NCBI RefSeq assembly: GCF_009600315.1
Contig: NZ_WIWC01000012.1
Location: forward strand, 1-64,000
Reading direction: 5' to 3'
Length of the DNA: 64,000 bases
From: Pseudomonas helleri
GTDB taxonomy: Bacteria > Pseudomonadota > Gammaproteobacteria > Pseudomonadales > Pseudomonadaceae
Part shown: positions 1 through 8,162 of the stretch, piece by piece
Numbering within the stretch: the first letter of the stretch is position 1
Layout: each line of letters opens with the position of its first letter
Notes under the pieces: model-generated
The model's input: only the letters and a program-made list of their open reading frames with translations
What the model was told of the DNA's origin: nothing
The model's database searches: none
Position numbers and translations under genes: made by a program

Positions 1-86
1 GGCCCAACACGGCTCTCCCGGCATCCATGCCGGTCGACCCACTCCGCGAAACCTCCTCTCGGCCTCCCGACGGGGCGGCAGATCAA

Positions 87-168
87 GATCAAAAACCAGA
101 TCAAAAACCAGATCAAAAACCAGATCAAAAACCAGATCAAAAGCGGATCAAAAGCGGATCAAAAACTG
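87..168. repeat. Short tandem repeat, 12-mer and 11-mer GATC units
   Basis: Four copies of the 12-mer GATCAAAAACCA run from 87 to 134. Two copies of an 11-mer variant GATCAAAAGCG follow, then a partial unit ending near 168. Every unit contains GATC. A 7-bp palindrome (CCGGCAT-cc-ATGCCGG, 18-33) lies just upstream. The array sits between the window edge and the 3' end of the SDR gene and has no coding potential. The ten bases before it (71-80) recur at 12124-12133. Confidence 0.8.
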
Positions 169-196
169 GTGTTGATGCCGATCAATTGCTTGCGCT

Positions 197-952
197 TTAA
201 CGCACACTCATCCCTCCATCCATTACCAACGTGGCACCCGTTATCCAGCGACTCGCCCCTGACAACATAAAAATAGCGGCATGGGCAATGTCTTCCGGTT
301 CACCAAAACCCAACGGGTAACTCGCCAGTTGTTCACTCACGGAGGCCGGCGATTTACGCAGTGAGTCCAACAAGGGTGTGTTGGCCAATCCCGGCGCCAG
401 GCAGTTAACCCGAATACGACGTTTGCTCACTTCCAGCGCCAGACAACGCGCCATCGCAATGACCGCGGCCTTGGTGCCCGAATAGGCCCCTACGCCGGGT
501 ACACCTTGAAACGCGGCTACCGACGCAATGAAAACAATGGCGCCGTCGTTCGCGATCAGGTTTTTGCGAAGCAGCGCCTGGGTCAGCAACATCGGCGACT
601 CCACATTGAGTCGATGCAGATCCCGCAGGTGCTGCTCGGTCATCTGCCGCGTCGGGCAAATGACAGACGTGCCCGCGTTGTGCACAACCCCGTGTACCTC
701 ACCCAATGTCTCCACCAGCATCGCTCGGTCATGCGGTTCGGTCAGGTCACCGATGACAGCACGATGGCCAAGGGAGGAGATGCCGTTAAGATGCTCAAGT
801 GTTTCACTGAGACGCTCTACATTGCGCCCTGTAGCGATCACCTCTGCACCCATGTTTGCGCAGCCCAAAGCAATCGCCCGACCAAATCCGGAACTCGCCC
901 CTGTGACCAGTACACGCTTGCCTTGCAGGCTGAAGGGGTTGTACGCACTCAT
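197..952 (-). CDS. SDR-family oxidoreductase, probable 3-oxoacyl-ACP reductase of the flagellin-sugar operon
   Basis: A 251-residue classical short-chain dehydrogenase/reductase. The N-terminal Rossmann motif is TGASSGFG (residues 18-25), the NAG motif is near 92-94 and the active site is Tyr157-x3-Lys161 (YSGTK). The length is typical of FabG-like enzymes. The start codon overlaps the KAS III stop by four bases (ATGA), so the two are translationally coupled. With an ACP and a KAS III-like synthase in the same operon, the likely role is NAD(P)H reduction of a 3-oxoacyl (perhaps acetoacetyl) group on the dedicated ACP. This is the last operon gene visible. The reductase fold is clear; the substrate is inferred from neighbours. 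Confidence 0.85.
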   Translation of the reverse strand: MSAYNPFSLQGKRVLVTGASSGFGRAIALGCANMGAEVIATGRNVERLSETLEHLNGISSLGHRAVIGDLTEPHDRAMLVETLGEVHGVVHNAGTSVICPTRQMTEQHLRDLHRLNVESPMLLTQALLRKNLIANDGAIVFIASVAAFQGVPGVGAYSGTKAAVIAMARCLALEVSKRRIRVNCLAPGLANTPLLDSLRKSPASVSEQLASYPLGFGEPEDIAHAAIFMLSGASRWITGATLVMDGGMSVR

Positions 953-1989
953 GATTCAATCAATGCCGGAAAGCACGCGCCGTCTATATCCACAAGGCAG
1001 GTCGCCCACGACAAACCAATCCCGAAACCGCACAGGAGCAAGCGGTGAGGTCCGCTCTCAAGCTGTTCATGGAGGCGTGCGGTCATGGTCAACGGTACGG
1101 ACGCACCGCTGGTATTACCAAAATCACGCAGGCTGCTGGGTACCTTTTCAACGGGCAACTCAAGTTTTTTGCGCAAGGTGTCGTTAATCATCCGGTTCGC
1201 CTGATGGAAGATGAAGTAGTCCACTTGCGACTTGCTGACGTGTGCGTACTCCAGCAATTTTTCGACAGCAGGCGGGATGCGCTGCGTCGAAAATGTCAGT
1301 ACGGCCGGACCATCGAGTATCAGGTCCAAAGGCCGGCGCCAAAGCGCTTGCGGATCCTGACGGTGCGGCAGCAGATGCTCGATGGCGGTCGGCTCTCGGT
1401 GACCTCCCACTGGCAGAATTATGGCCTGATAACCACTGCCATCACTGTTCAGATCGAAGTACATGGGTGCAGCGTGGGCATCGAACTCCATCGCTGTCGC
1501 CGTGCCCGCATCGGAGAACAAAGGATCGTTGGGCGTGGAGGTGCAGTCACCGACCAACACAAGGCCCTTTTTGACACTGCCACTGGCAATCATCGAGCCC
1601 AGCAGGTGCAGCGCATAGGGATACGCGGAGCACCCAAGATTGACGTCAAAGGCCAGGGTTGAATGGGGCAATCCCAGGCGATCCTGCAAAATGATGGCGG
1701 TGGCAGGCGCCCGATAGTCTGGGGATTGGGTGACCACAATCAACGCATCAATCTCACTGCGCTGCCAATTCAAGGCGTCAAGCAGCGTCTGCGCGGCGTC
1801 AAAGGCCAAATCCGAGAAGCACTGCCAACTGGGTGCCACGCGGCGAAACTCGATCCCGATATTACGTACCAACCGCTCACGCTCATCGCGCAGCTGCGGT
1901 TTGCAATCCAGTAGATTGGAGACGCTGTTTCTGGGCACGCATGTGGCCATGCCACTAAAGCGGACGTGATTCAGGGTGCACTGAGGCAT
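949..1989 (-). CDS. 3-oxoacyl-ACP synthase III family protein (FabH-like)
   Basis: 346 residues of the KAS III/thiolase fold. The full catalytic triad is visible: Cys120 (NLGCSAYPY), His262 (FHQAN) and Asn292 (GNTSG). KAS III condenses an acyl-CoA primer with malonyl-ACP. With the adjacent ACP and SDR it would give a 3-oxoacyl-ACP and then a 3-hydroxyacyl-ACP. In Pseudomonas syringae a KAS III homologue lies beside the flagellin glycosylation genes, and its flagellin carries viosamine N-acylated with a 3-hydroxybutanoyl group. The position beside a VioA-like aminotransferase and a flagellin gene suggests the same chemistry. It starts 3 bp after the ACP stop. Housekeeping FabH is less likely because of the context. 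Confidence 0.85.
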   Translation of the reverse strand: MPQCTLNHVRFSGMATCVPRNSVSNLLDCKPQLRDERERLVRNIGIEFRRVAPSWQCFSDLAFDAAQTLLDALNWQRSEIDALIVVTQSPDYRAPATAIILQDRLGLPHSTLAFDVNLGCSAYPYALHLLGSMIASGSVKKGLVLVGDCTSTPNDPLFSDAGTATAMEFDAHAAPMYFDLNSDGSGYQAIILPVGGHREPTAIEHLLPHRQDPQALWRRPLDLILDGPAVLTFSTQRIPPAVEKLLEYAHVSKSQVDYFIFHQANRMINDTLRKKLELPVEKVPSSLRDFGNTSGASVPLTMTARLHEQLESGPHRLLLCGFGIGLSWATCLVDIDGACFPALIES

Positions 1990-1992
1990 GGC

Positions 1993-2214
1993 TTAACCCA
2001 CCTTGCGGTACAAATCACCGACCGTGGTGGCGGCATACAGGTCTTCGCCGGTTACGCTTTTTTTATAGATCATGTCAAACATCACAATGACTCCAAGCGC
2101 AGCGAGGGAGTCCCACTCGGCCAAAGCCGACAGCCGTGTGTCCAGCGTAATGTCGACAGGCACCTGAAAGTCGGTGGCATCAATAAAGTTGGCGATAAAG
2201 GCTTCAGTACTCAT
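1993..2214 (-). CDS. Acyl carrier protein, dedicated
   Basis: A 73-residue acidic protein with the phosphopantetheine attachment motif WDSL; the modified serine is Ser36. It is the size of a free-standing ACP. Its start overlaps the aminotransferase stop by four bases, and the KAS III gene begins 3 bp after its end. It is therefore most likely a specialised carrier for the acyl group made by this operon, not the fatty-acid-synthesis AcpP, whose motif is usually the more conserved DSLDTVE type. It needs a phosphopantetheinyl transferase, which is not in the window. Confidence 0.85.
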   Translation of the reverse strand: MSTEAFIANFIDATDFQVPVDITLDTRLSALAEWDSLAALGVIVMFDMIYKKSVTGEDLYAATTVGDLYRKVG

Positions 2215-3371
2215 GGTTGCAGTCTCTTCGAATCAGACACGGTTAGGGGCGTAGCGCGAGAAATGAGGGGTACCGATGGAGCCTCACAGATCACGGCCAG
2301 CACACGTTCAACATCGTTCAGGGTTAAATCGGGATGAAGGGGCAGGCAAATCACTCGCTGCGCGACATGAGTGGCCACAGGTAGAGCATGGAAAACAGCC
2401 TGCTGACGCTGGCGATAGGCGGCCATGGTTGTTATCAGCGGGTAGAAATAACGGCGGGTATAGATCTGCTGTTGCCTGAAGGCGTCGTATAGCTGGTCAC
2501 GGCTCAGTGGATAGGCATCTTCAATCAAAATGGGGAAGTAGCCATGGTTGTCGGATTCACGGCATAGCGTAATGCCTGGCACTCCATCCAGACGGTCGCG
2601 GTACAACGCGTCAAACGTGGCGCGACGTTGCAGTGCCGCATCAATATGGGTCAGTTGCAACAGACCAAAAGCGGCGCTGATTTCGTTCATTTTTCCGTTG
2701 ATGCCACAGGCGACCACCGTGGTTTCATCGACAAACCCAAAGTTACGCAGCTGATCCACCAGACGCTTGGTTTCAAGCGTCGGGCTGATGATGGCGCCGC
2801 CTTCAAAGGTGTTGAAAACCTTAGTCGCATGCAGGCTCAAAATACTCATGTCGCCATGACGCAACACGCTGCCCTGCCCATCCTGAACCGCAAAGGCATG
2901 AGCCGCGTCATAGATCACCCGCAAGCCATGACGCCGGGCGATTTCCCCAATAGCGGCAACATCGCAGGGCACGCCATAGCAGTGCACCGGCAAAATAGCG
3001 CGGGTATGCGGGGTGATCGCCGCCTCAATAGCGGCGGGATCGAGATTGAAGGTCTGCGGATCGATATCGACAAACACCGGCGTTAACCGATTCCATACCA
3101 GTGCATGGGCGGTGGCCGCAAAGGTGTAAGGGGTGGTAATGACTTCACCCTCAATGGCCAGAGCTTGCAGCGCAGTCATTAACGCGGTGGTGCCATTGTT
3201 GAATAATGATAAATGTTCAACGTTAAGGTAATCCGCAAGAGCCTGTTCAAAGGCCTGGTGAAAAGGCCCCAGATTGGTCAAACGTTTGCTGTCCCAGATA
3301 TCACGCAAATACGGAATGAAATCATCCAGTTCGGGCAGGAGTGGACTGCTGACATACAGGTCTTTATTCAT
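2211..3371 (-). CDS. DegT/DnrJ/EryC1/StrS aminotransferase, VioA-like sugar aminotransferase
   Basis: 386 residues of the PLP-dependent sugar aminotransferase family. The PLP lysine is Lys184 (HATKVFNTFEGG), and the cofactor-binding aspartate is Asp155 in YDAAHAF. These enzymes transfer an amino group to a keto-deoxy sugar nucleotide, for example making dTDP-viosamine. It is the first gene of a four-gene operon; a candidate sigma-54 promoter lies at 3502-3516. The divergent neighbour is flagellin, so flagellin glycosylation is the likely destination. No glycosyltransferase, N-acyltransferase or methyltransferase is visible, so the pathway cannot be closed from this window alone. Confidence 0.85.
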   Translation of the reverse strand: MNKDLYVSSPLLPELDDFIPYLRDIWDSKRLTNLGPFHQAFEQALADYLNVEHLSLFNNGTTALMTALQALAIEGEVITTPYTFAATAHALVWNRLTPVFVDIDPQTFNLDPAAIEAAITPHTRAILPVHCYGVPCDVAAIGEIARRHGLRVIYDAAHAFAVQDGQGSVLRHGDMSILSLHATKVFNTFEGGAIISPTLETKRLVDQLRNFGFVDETTVVACGINGKMNEISAAFGLLQLTHIDAALQRRATFDALYRDRLDGVPGITLCRESDNHGYFPILIEDAYPLSRDQLYDAFRQQQIYTRRYFYPLITTMAAYRQRQQAVFHALPVATHVAQRVICLPLHPDLTLNDVERVLAVICEAPSVPLISRATPLTVSDSKRLQP

Positions 3372-3501
3372 GAGCGTTGACTTCGAATAAGCGTGCGAAT
3401 CGGATAAACCGTCAAGCGTAAAACTCCGCCAACGTGTGCCTGTCTACGGGCAAATAACTGACACTCTTATGAACAGCTATAACCGGTCTTTCCGGGCAAC
3501 T

Positions 3502-3516
3502 GCAGACCTCGTGCCA
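3502..3516 (-). promoter_or_regulatory. Candidate sigma-54 promoter for the sugar-modification operon
   Basis: Read on the minus strand this is TGGCACG-AGGT-CTGC. The -24 half is perfect, and the -12 half has the essential GC at the required spacing (consensus TGGCACG-N4-TTGC). Transcription would start near 3490, about 120 bp before the aminotransferase start. Sigma-54 control is usual for flagellar genes in Pseudomonas and in lateral flagellar systems, which fits a flagellin-modification role. Confidence 0.6.
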
Positions 3517-3640
3517 ACACCAAAATAAAATATAAGCATCTGATTTAAATATAGTTTTAAAGATATCTCGTTACTGCAAAGTGCTAATTACTTCCTCTTT
3601 TAACTGCCCCTTTGCCGGGCATGCGGAAATCACGCTTCCT

Positions 3641-3668
3641 TCAAGTTCAGGGCTGAGCACTCGGATTA
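3641..3668 (+). promoter_or_regulatory. Possible sigma-28 (FliA) promoter for flagellin
   Basis: TCAAGTTC (3641-3648) resembles the sigma-28 -35 element, and about 11-12 bases downstream is TCGGATTA, a partial match to GCCGATAA. The position about 110 bp before the flagellin start is reasonable, and a sigma-28 gene lies in the same module. The -10 match is imperfect, so this is tentative. Confidence 0.35.
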
Positions 3669-3775
3669 TAAAACGCGCAAATAAAACTTAAGGCTCATCA
3701 ATAGTGCGTCGCCTTTGTAGGGTGAGCGGGCACTTATCGCCTGCATTCACCTCAGTGCAACCAAGGATACTGACC

Positions 3776-4651
3776 ATGGCTCTTACCATTCATACCAACT
3801 ACTCATCGTTGCTGACTCAGACCAACCTGAACAAAACCAACAACGCATTGGCTATTAACCAGCAACGCCTGGGTACTGGCCTGCGAATCAACTCCGCCTC
3901 TGACGATGCAGCAGGCTTGCAAATTGCCACTCGCCTTAACGCTCAAACCAAAGGCATGGCTGTGGCCGGTCGTAACGTGAATGACGCATCATCGCTGTTG
4001 CAAACCGCCGATGGCGCATTCGGCGAGATGACCGACATCCTGCAACGTATGAAAGACTTGGCCACACAATCTGCCAACGGAACTAACAGCGACGACGATC
4101 GTAAAGCCATGCAGGCCGAATACGATGAACTGGGTAAAGAACTCGGCAACATCATGGAGAACACGTCTTACGCGGGCGAGAAGCTGTTCGGCAAGGACGG
4201 TGCCACAGGTAAATTCGGTGCCGCTGTCAGCTTCCAGATCGGCGCAACTGCAGCCGAAACACTGACCCTGGACGTCACAGCACAAGCCGCCGCCCTGGGC
4301 ACCACCTTGGACGGTCTGTCCTCGAACTACACGACTTCGGGTACACCTGGTACTGAAATCAGCACCAGCGGCGCTGCTAATGCTCAGATCGACGTACTGT
4401 CCGCAGCCTTGAAAGACGTCGGTGAGTTACGCGGCCAGTTCGGCGCCAACATCAACCGTCTGGCTCATACCGCCAACAACCTGGCCAACATGAAAGACAA
4501 CACTGAAATGGCCCGAGGACGCATCATGGATGCCGACTTCGCCAGTGAGAGCGCCATGATGAGCAAAAACTCGATGCTGATGCAGTCGGGCATCTCCATG
4601 CTCAAGCAAACCGGTCAAATGCCTGGCCTGGTCATGTCATTGCTGGGCTAA
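3776..4651 (+). CDS. fliC: Flagellin, short lateral-type
   Basis: 291 residues from the ATG at 3776. That start has AAGGA eight bases upstream and gives the canonical N-terminus MALTIHTNYSS; an upstream in-frame ATG at 3704 would add an atypical 24-residue leader. The conserved D0/D1 helices are present at both ends (LNKTNNAL, LGTGLRINSASDDAAGLQIA, and a C-terminal SMLMQSGISMLKQTG). The central variable domain is very short. The protein polymerises into the filament after export by the flagellar type III system. It is followed by a strong terminator. The neighbouring sugar operon suggests that it is glycosylated. The gene content of the module points to the lateral filament subunit (LafA-like). 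Confidence 0.93.
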   Translation: MALTIHTNYSSLLTQTNLNKTNNALAINQQRLGTGLRINSASDDAAGLQIATRLNAQTKGMAVAGRNVNDASSLLQTADGAFGEMTDILQRMKDLATQSANGTNSDDDRKAMQAEYDELGKELGNIMENTSYAGEKLFGKDGATGKFGAAVSFQIGATAAETLTLDVTAQAAALGTTLDGLSSNYTTSGTPGTEISTSGAANAQIDVLSAALKDVGELRGQFGANINRLAHTANNLANMKDNTEMARGRIMDADFASESAMMSKNSMLMQSGISMLKQTGQMPGLVMSLLG

Positions 4652-4672
4652 AGCCGTCCCCGAACAAGAAAG

Positions 4673-4699
4673 CGCCCTTGCAATCAAGGGCGTTTTTTT
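4673..4699 (+). terminator. Rho-independent terminator of flagellin
   Basis: Perfect 8-bp stem CGCCCTTG / CAAGGGCG (4673-4680, 4685-4692) with a 4-base loop, followed by seven T residues (4693-4699). It starts 21 bases after the flagellin stop codon. Confidence 0.93.
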
Positions 4700-4802
4700 G
4701 GAAAAAATCTGATGGTTTACACAAAAAAAAGAAACGTCCTGCATCATTCTTTCGCCCAGCGCTGGAAAATTCTCTGACTTTATCGTAGAGAAGCCTACCC
4801 CT

Positions 4803-5597
4803 ATGAACACACTCTCCGCGAACTTGAAGACCGGGCATGGCGAGTGCCTGGCTTTTTTCTGCTCAGCACTTTGCACATTGACCCTGTACAAAAGTGCCAA
4901 CAGACAAATCATAGACTTGGGGTTTTCCGGCGGCCGACTGCTTGACCGATTGATGCAAGAGCCGGGAGAAATGATTGACCGCGACACCTTGACCGCCTAC
5001 GCCTGGCCCAATCGTATCGTCGGCCAGGGAAGTCTAAATCAGCAGATCTATACCTTGCGCAAAATTTTAGGCGATGAAAAAGATCGAAAGATCATTCAGA
5101 CCGTCACGCGGCGCGGCTATCGGTTTAATCCTGACTTCGTTGTGGCCCAGAGCGCGGTCACGCCTCCAGACATTCAAAGCGACAGGGGGCAAACGCTTTC
5201 ATTACGGTCGGTTTCACGCACTGAAATCCAGCACAAGTGGGCTATCCGGGCAATGGCTACAGCAGGGTTTGTGAGTTACATCCTGATCGCACATCCCAGC
5301 CAATTATTTGCCAGCCTGCACATTGTGGGGGATCACACGGTGATGTATGTCGAGACAAAGAAAGACCAACTCAAACACCTTATCAACGTGACGCGCGGCC
5401 TCAGCACACGGCTCGTGAGCATGAGCAGCAAGCCGCTGGAGTTGTCAATCGTGACGATCGACGATGAGACCTACCATATTTACTGCTCAGGCCAATCAGG
5501 TGCGAACTATATAAGTTTGCAGGATGATCAACTTCACACCATCAGCGACAACCAACTGCGCGAATGCATAGAAGGGGTCACTCAGCCCGTCCATTGA
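4803..5597 (+). CDS. ToxR/CadC-like membrane-anchored winged-helix regulator (LafZ-like)
   Basis: 264 residues. Residues about 30-112 form an OmpR/PhoB-type winged helix with the typical end VTRRGYRFNP. One hydrophobic segment (about 146-164) follows and then a roughly 100-residue C-terminal domain, probably periplasmic. This is the ToxR/CadC layout, in which a membrane-bound DNA-binding domain responds to an external signal. In lateral flagellar clusters such as Escherichia coli Flag-2 a putative transmembrane regulator (LafZ) sits beside the flagellin gene, which matches this position. The target is probably the local flagellar genes, but no operator was identified. The ribosome binding site is weak (GAGAAG about ten bases upstream). 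Confidence 0.75.
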   Translation: MNTLSANLKTGHGECLAFFCSALCTLTLYKSANRQIIDLGFSGGRLLDRLMQEPGEMIDRDTLTAYAWPNRIVGQGSLNQQIYTLRKILGDEKDRKIIQTVTRRGYRFNPDFVVAQSAVTPPDIQSDRGQTLSLRSVSRTEIQHKWAIRAMATAGFVSYILIAHPSQLFASLHIVGDHTVMYVETKKDQLKHLINVTRGLSTRLVSMSSKPLELSIVTIDDETYHIYCSGQSGANYISLQDDQLHTISDNQLRECIEGVTQPVH

Positions 5598-5605
5598 CGA
5601 CCGGC

Positions 5606-5631
5606 AATGCGCAGCCAAACGGCTGCGCATT
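5606..5631. terminator. Strong hairpin between convergent genes
   Basis: Perfect 11-bp stem AATGCGCAGCC / GGCTGCGCATT around a 4-base AAAC loop, between the ends of the regulator gene (5597) and motB (5645). There is no long T tract on either side, but the position suggests a bidirectional terminator. Confidence 0.6.
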
Positions 5632-5644
5632 GTACCGGGCAGGG

Positions 5645-6556
5645 CTAATGAGGCTTATCAGTGGGTGTTGGGACGGGCTCTACATAGTCAACGGCACCGG
5701 GGGAATAGTGCGCGAAGTTTTCGTTGAACAACTGCTTATAGAGTGTTTCTGCCTGCTCGGTCAGGACCAGCAACTCAATACGCCGGTTAGCCCCGCTCAT
5801 GGGGTCTTCAGGTCGTAAAGGCATGACATCGGCTTGCGCCGACACCTGCAAAATACCTTGCACCGGTAACCCTGAGTTCACCAGTACACTGCGAGCTTGC
5901 AAGGCCCTTTCGCCGGATAGATTCCAGTTATCATAACCGCGTGAATCCCGGTACGGGACGGCATCGGTATGCCCGCTGATAATCAACTTGTTCTGCACCT
6001 TGGCCAGCGCTTGCGCCAGCGCAGCCAGCAGGCTGCGAAAGTGCGGGTCAAGCGTCGCGCTGCCTCGCTCGAACATAAATCGCTTGTCATCATCCTTGAT
6101 CAGAATTCTCAAACCCTGAGGCACTACATGCACTTCGAGATTGGACTTCGAATCAGTGCTCTCAGCCAGCAAGGCCATAAGCCTGGCCAACGCCTGGAGG
6201 TCTGCCTCGCTGTCATAACGCTGTACAGCCTCTGAGCGGGAGTCGCTGAGCTGCACGTCTTGACGGCGCGGCACCCAATCAAATTCCGGCAAGCTTTCAA
6301 ATGCCACAGGCACTGAGCTCAGATCGTCGAACACCCCTGCTCCACCTTCAATCACCGATGATGCCAGCACACCCTTTGCAATGCGCTCCGCGTCGGCTTG
6401 CGGCTGAATAACCCACAGCACCATAAACAGCGCCATCATCGCCAGCGCAAAGTCGGCAAAGGCTACTTTCCAAGCACCGCTTTGGTGTTCGTTGTGCCCC
6501 CGCTTGCTGCGACGCTTGACAATAATCGGGGTGTGTTTGTCTTCACGCGTCCTCAT
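5645..6556 (-). CDS. motB: Flagellar motor stator protein MotB (LafU-like)
   Basis: 303 residues from the ATG at 6556, which has GAGGA upstream; an in-frame TTG at 6571 is less likely. One N-terminal transmembrane helix carries the proton-binding aspartate (FADFALAMMALF, Asp35), and a C-terminal OmpA-like peptidoglycan-binding domain follows (ISGHTDAVPYRDSRGYDNWNLSGERA). With MotA it forms the proton-driven stator unit. The start overlaps the motA stop by 14 bases. The gene is the last in the fliD-to-motB operon, the position of lafU in lateral flagellar operons. Confidence 0.9.
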   Translation of the reverse strand: MRTREDKHTPIIVKRRSKRGHNEHQSGAWKVAFADFALAMMALFMVLWVIQPQADAERIAKGVLASSVIEGGAGVFDDLSSVPVAFESLPEFDWVPRRQDVQLSDSRSEAVQRYDSEADLQALARLMALLAESTDSKSNLEVHVVPQGLRILIKDDDKRFMFERGSATLDPHFRSLLAALAQALAKVQNKLIISGHTDAVPYRDSRGYDNWNLSGERALQARSVLVNSGLPVQGILQVSAQADVMPLRPEDPMSGANRRIELLVLTEQAETLYKQLFNENFAHYSPGAVDYVEPVPTPTDKPH

Positions 6557-7418
6557 TGCGTCCGTCCTCAAAACTGGTCACCCACCTTTCCAACATCTGG
6601 AAGGCCGGCTTGACGTCCTGCTCAATCAACTTGCGCCCCGCATCCACCGCCAACAGCGTTGGCTTGCCGGCCACATGGGCGACCAGGGTCGTGCGCACGC
6701 ACTCCAGGGCTGACATCTCGGTTCTGATGCGCTGCGCCATTGCATTGCTCAGCGGCTCCATCATGCAATAACAAAAGAAAATCCCGAGAAACGTACCTAC
6801 CAATGCTGCTGCCACGTGGGTTCCGATTTCAGCCACCGAGCCACCAATACTGTCCATGGTGATGATGATGCCCATGATTGCCGCCAAGATGCCGAATCCC
6901 GGCATGGCTTCGCCCACTTTGTGTAACGAGCGTGAAGGCAGCAGCAAAGCCTCGTGCATGGCGTCGAGTTCCTGCTCAAGAAAACCTTCAAGTTCATGGG
7001 CGCTGATTTTTCCCATGGCCATCAACCTGAAATTATCGGCAATAAATGCCATCAGGTTTTTCTCTTGCAAAATCAGCGGGTATTTTGTGAAGAGATCACT
7101 CTGATCCGGCTCTTCAATGTGCGCATCAAGCGCTTTAAGCCCACCCATGTCGACAGTTTCGAGCAGTTCATAAAGCAGCATCAGCAACTCTCGCTGAAAC
7201 GCCTCACCGCGACGGCGAAAGGAGAACACCCCTTTGACCTGCACCCACATCTCAAGCAGCACTTCCTTGGGGTTTCCGATAATCATGCTACCCAGGGCAG
7301 CCCCCACCACGATCAGCATTTCCGAGGGCTGCCACAACACGGACATGCTCCCTCCGGCAATCACAAAACCACCCAGCACGCAGCCGATAATGATCAATGC
7401 ACCTAACAGTTTCTGCAC
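6543..7418 (-). CDS. motA: Flagellar motor stator protein MotA (LafT-like)
   Basis: 291 residues with a GTG start, four hydrophobic segments (about 3-25, 28-50, 170-192, 198-220) and the conserved prolines in MPGFGI and MMEPLSNA that take part in torque generation. The large cytoplasmic loop lies between helices 2 and 3. The gene begins two bases before the fliA stop region ends and overlaps motB, so translation is coupled. It lies immediately downstream of a sigma-28 gene, the lafS-lafT order, which differs from the usual Pseudomonas arrangement of motAB or motCD. Confidence 0.92.
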   Translation of the reverse strand: MQKLLGALIIIGCVLGGFVIAGGSMSVLWQPSEMLIVVGAALGSMIIGNPKEVLLEMWVQVKGVFSFRRRGEAFQRELLMLLYELLETVDMGGLKALDAHIEEPDQSDLFTKYPLILQEKNLMAFIADNFRLMAMGKISAHELEGFLEQELDAMHEALLLPSRSLHKVGEAMPGFGILAAIMGIIITMDSIGGSVAEIGTHVAAALVGTFLGIFFCYCMMEPLSNAMAQRIRTEMSALECVRTTLVAHVAGKPTLLAVDAGRKLIEQDVKPAFQMLERWVTSFEDGRNEDA

Positions 7419-7419
7419 G

Positions 7420-8154
7420 TTAATTACTCTTGGTTAAGAAGGTTCTGGCCTTATCAATGGCCTGTTTGCTCAGCTGGCACACACGCGCATCACTGATGTC
7501 GAGCACCAGACCGATTTCCTTCAGGTTCAGCTCGTGCAAGTAGTAGAGGGTCAATACCAGCCGCTCCCGCTCGTTCAGCTCGTCCAGCGCCTGAATCAAC
7601 ATTCGTTGGTTGCCTACGATTGCCTCGACACTGGCGTCGCCGTTATGAAAGTCCCGGCTGGTGTCCAGCAACAGGGCATCCAGGCTCTCTAGCGCCTCTC
7701 CCGCCTCGGCTTGCAAGTACGCCTGAAACTGCGAAGGGCTCAGCCCCGTGGCCTGCAAGGCTTCCTCATCGCGGGGCTGGCGACCCAGTTGGCGCGTCAG
7801 GTTGCGCAAAATATCCCGGGTTTTGTGAGCCTGCTGGCGAACTTGCCGCGGGCGCCAATCAAGCCTGCGCAACTCATCAAGAATGGCACCCCGAATTCGC
7901 AGCGCTGCAAAGCGTGCAAAGTGCTCATCGGGCACGCCATAGCGACGCAGTCCTTCCAGCAAACCCATCAGGCCAATCTGCTCCATGTCTTCACGATCAA
8001 GCACCTGACTGGTTTGCAGAGACAATTGATTGACTATCCGTTTGACCAGCGGAAGGTAGTTCACTATCCAGCGCTGTTCAGCTTCAGGCGCTGTAACTAC
8101 CGCGCAAGGGTCGCCCGCATCGGGGCCGTAATCAGCCAGACGATCGCTATTCAT
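7420..8154 (-). CDS. fliA: RNA polymerase sigma-28 factor for flagellar operon (FliA/LafS)
   Basis: 244 residues with regions 2, 3 and 4 of the FliA class. Region 2 has DMEQIGLMGLLEGLRRYG and RIRGAILDELRRLDW. Region 4 has LNERERLVLTLYYLHELNLKEIG followed by the helix-turn-helix DISDARVCQL. It would direct late flagellar genes such as the flagellin at 3776. No FlgM anti-sigma gene is visible in the window. A sigma-28 gene inside the motility operon between fliL and motA is the lafS arrangement and suggests a system with its own late-gene switch. Confidence 0.9.
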   Translation of the reverse strand: MNSDRLADYGPDAGDPCAVVTAPEAEQRWIVNYLPLVKRIVNQLSLQTSQVLDREDMEQIGLMGLLEGLRRYGVPDEHFARFAALRIRGAILDELRRLDWRPRQVRQQAHKTRDILRNLTRQLGRQPRDEEALQATGLSPSQFQAYLQAEAGEALESLDALLLDTSRDFHNGDASVEAIVGNQRMLIQALDELNERERLVLTLYYLHELNLKEIGLVLDISDARVCQLSKQAIDKARTFLTKSN

Positions 8155-8162
8155 GTGGGCAA

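Larger units (their letters stand above)
3372..3775. other. Divergent intergenic region between sugar operon and flagellin
   Basis: 404 bp without a convincing gene, AT-rich in the 3520-3600 part. It holds a candidate sigma-54 promoter reading left into the aminotransferase operon (3502-3516), a candidate sigma-28 promoter reading right into flagellin (about 3641-3668) and the flagellin ribosome binding site AAGGA (3763-3767). Nothing else is recognisable. Confidence 0.7.

Noticed and set aside
87-168. CRISPR-like array
   Set aside because: Units are 11-12 bp with no spacers; it is a simple tandem repeat.
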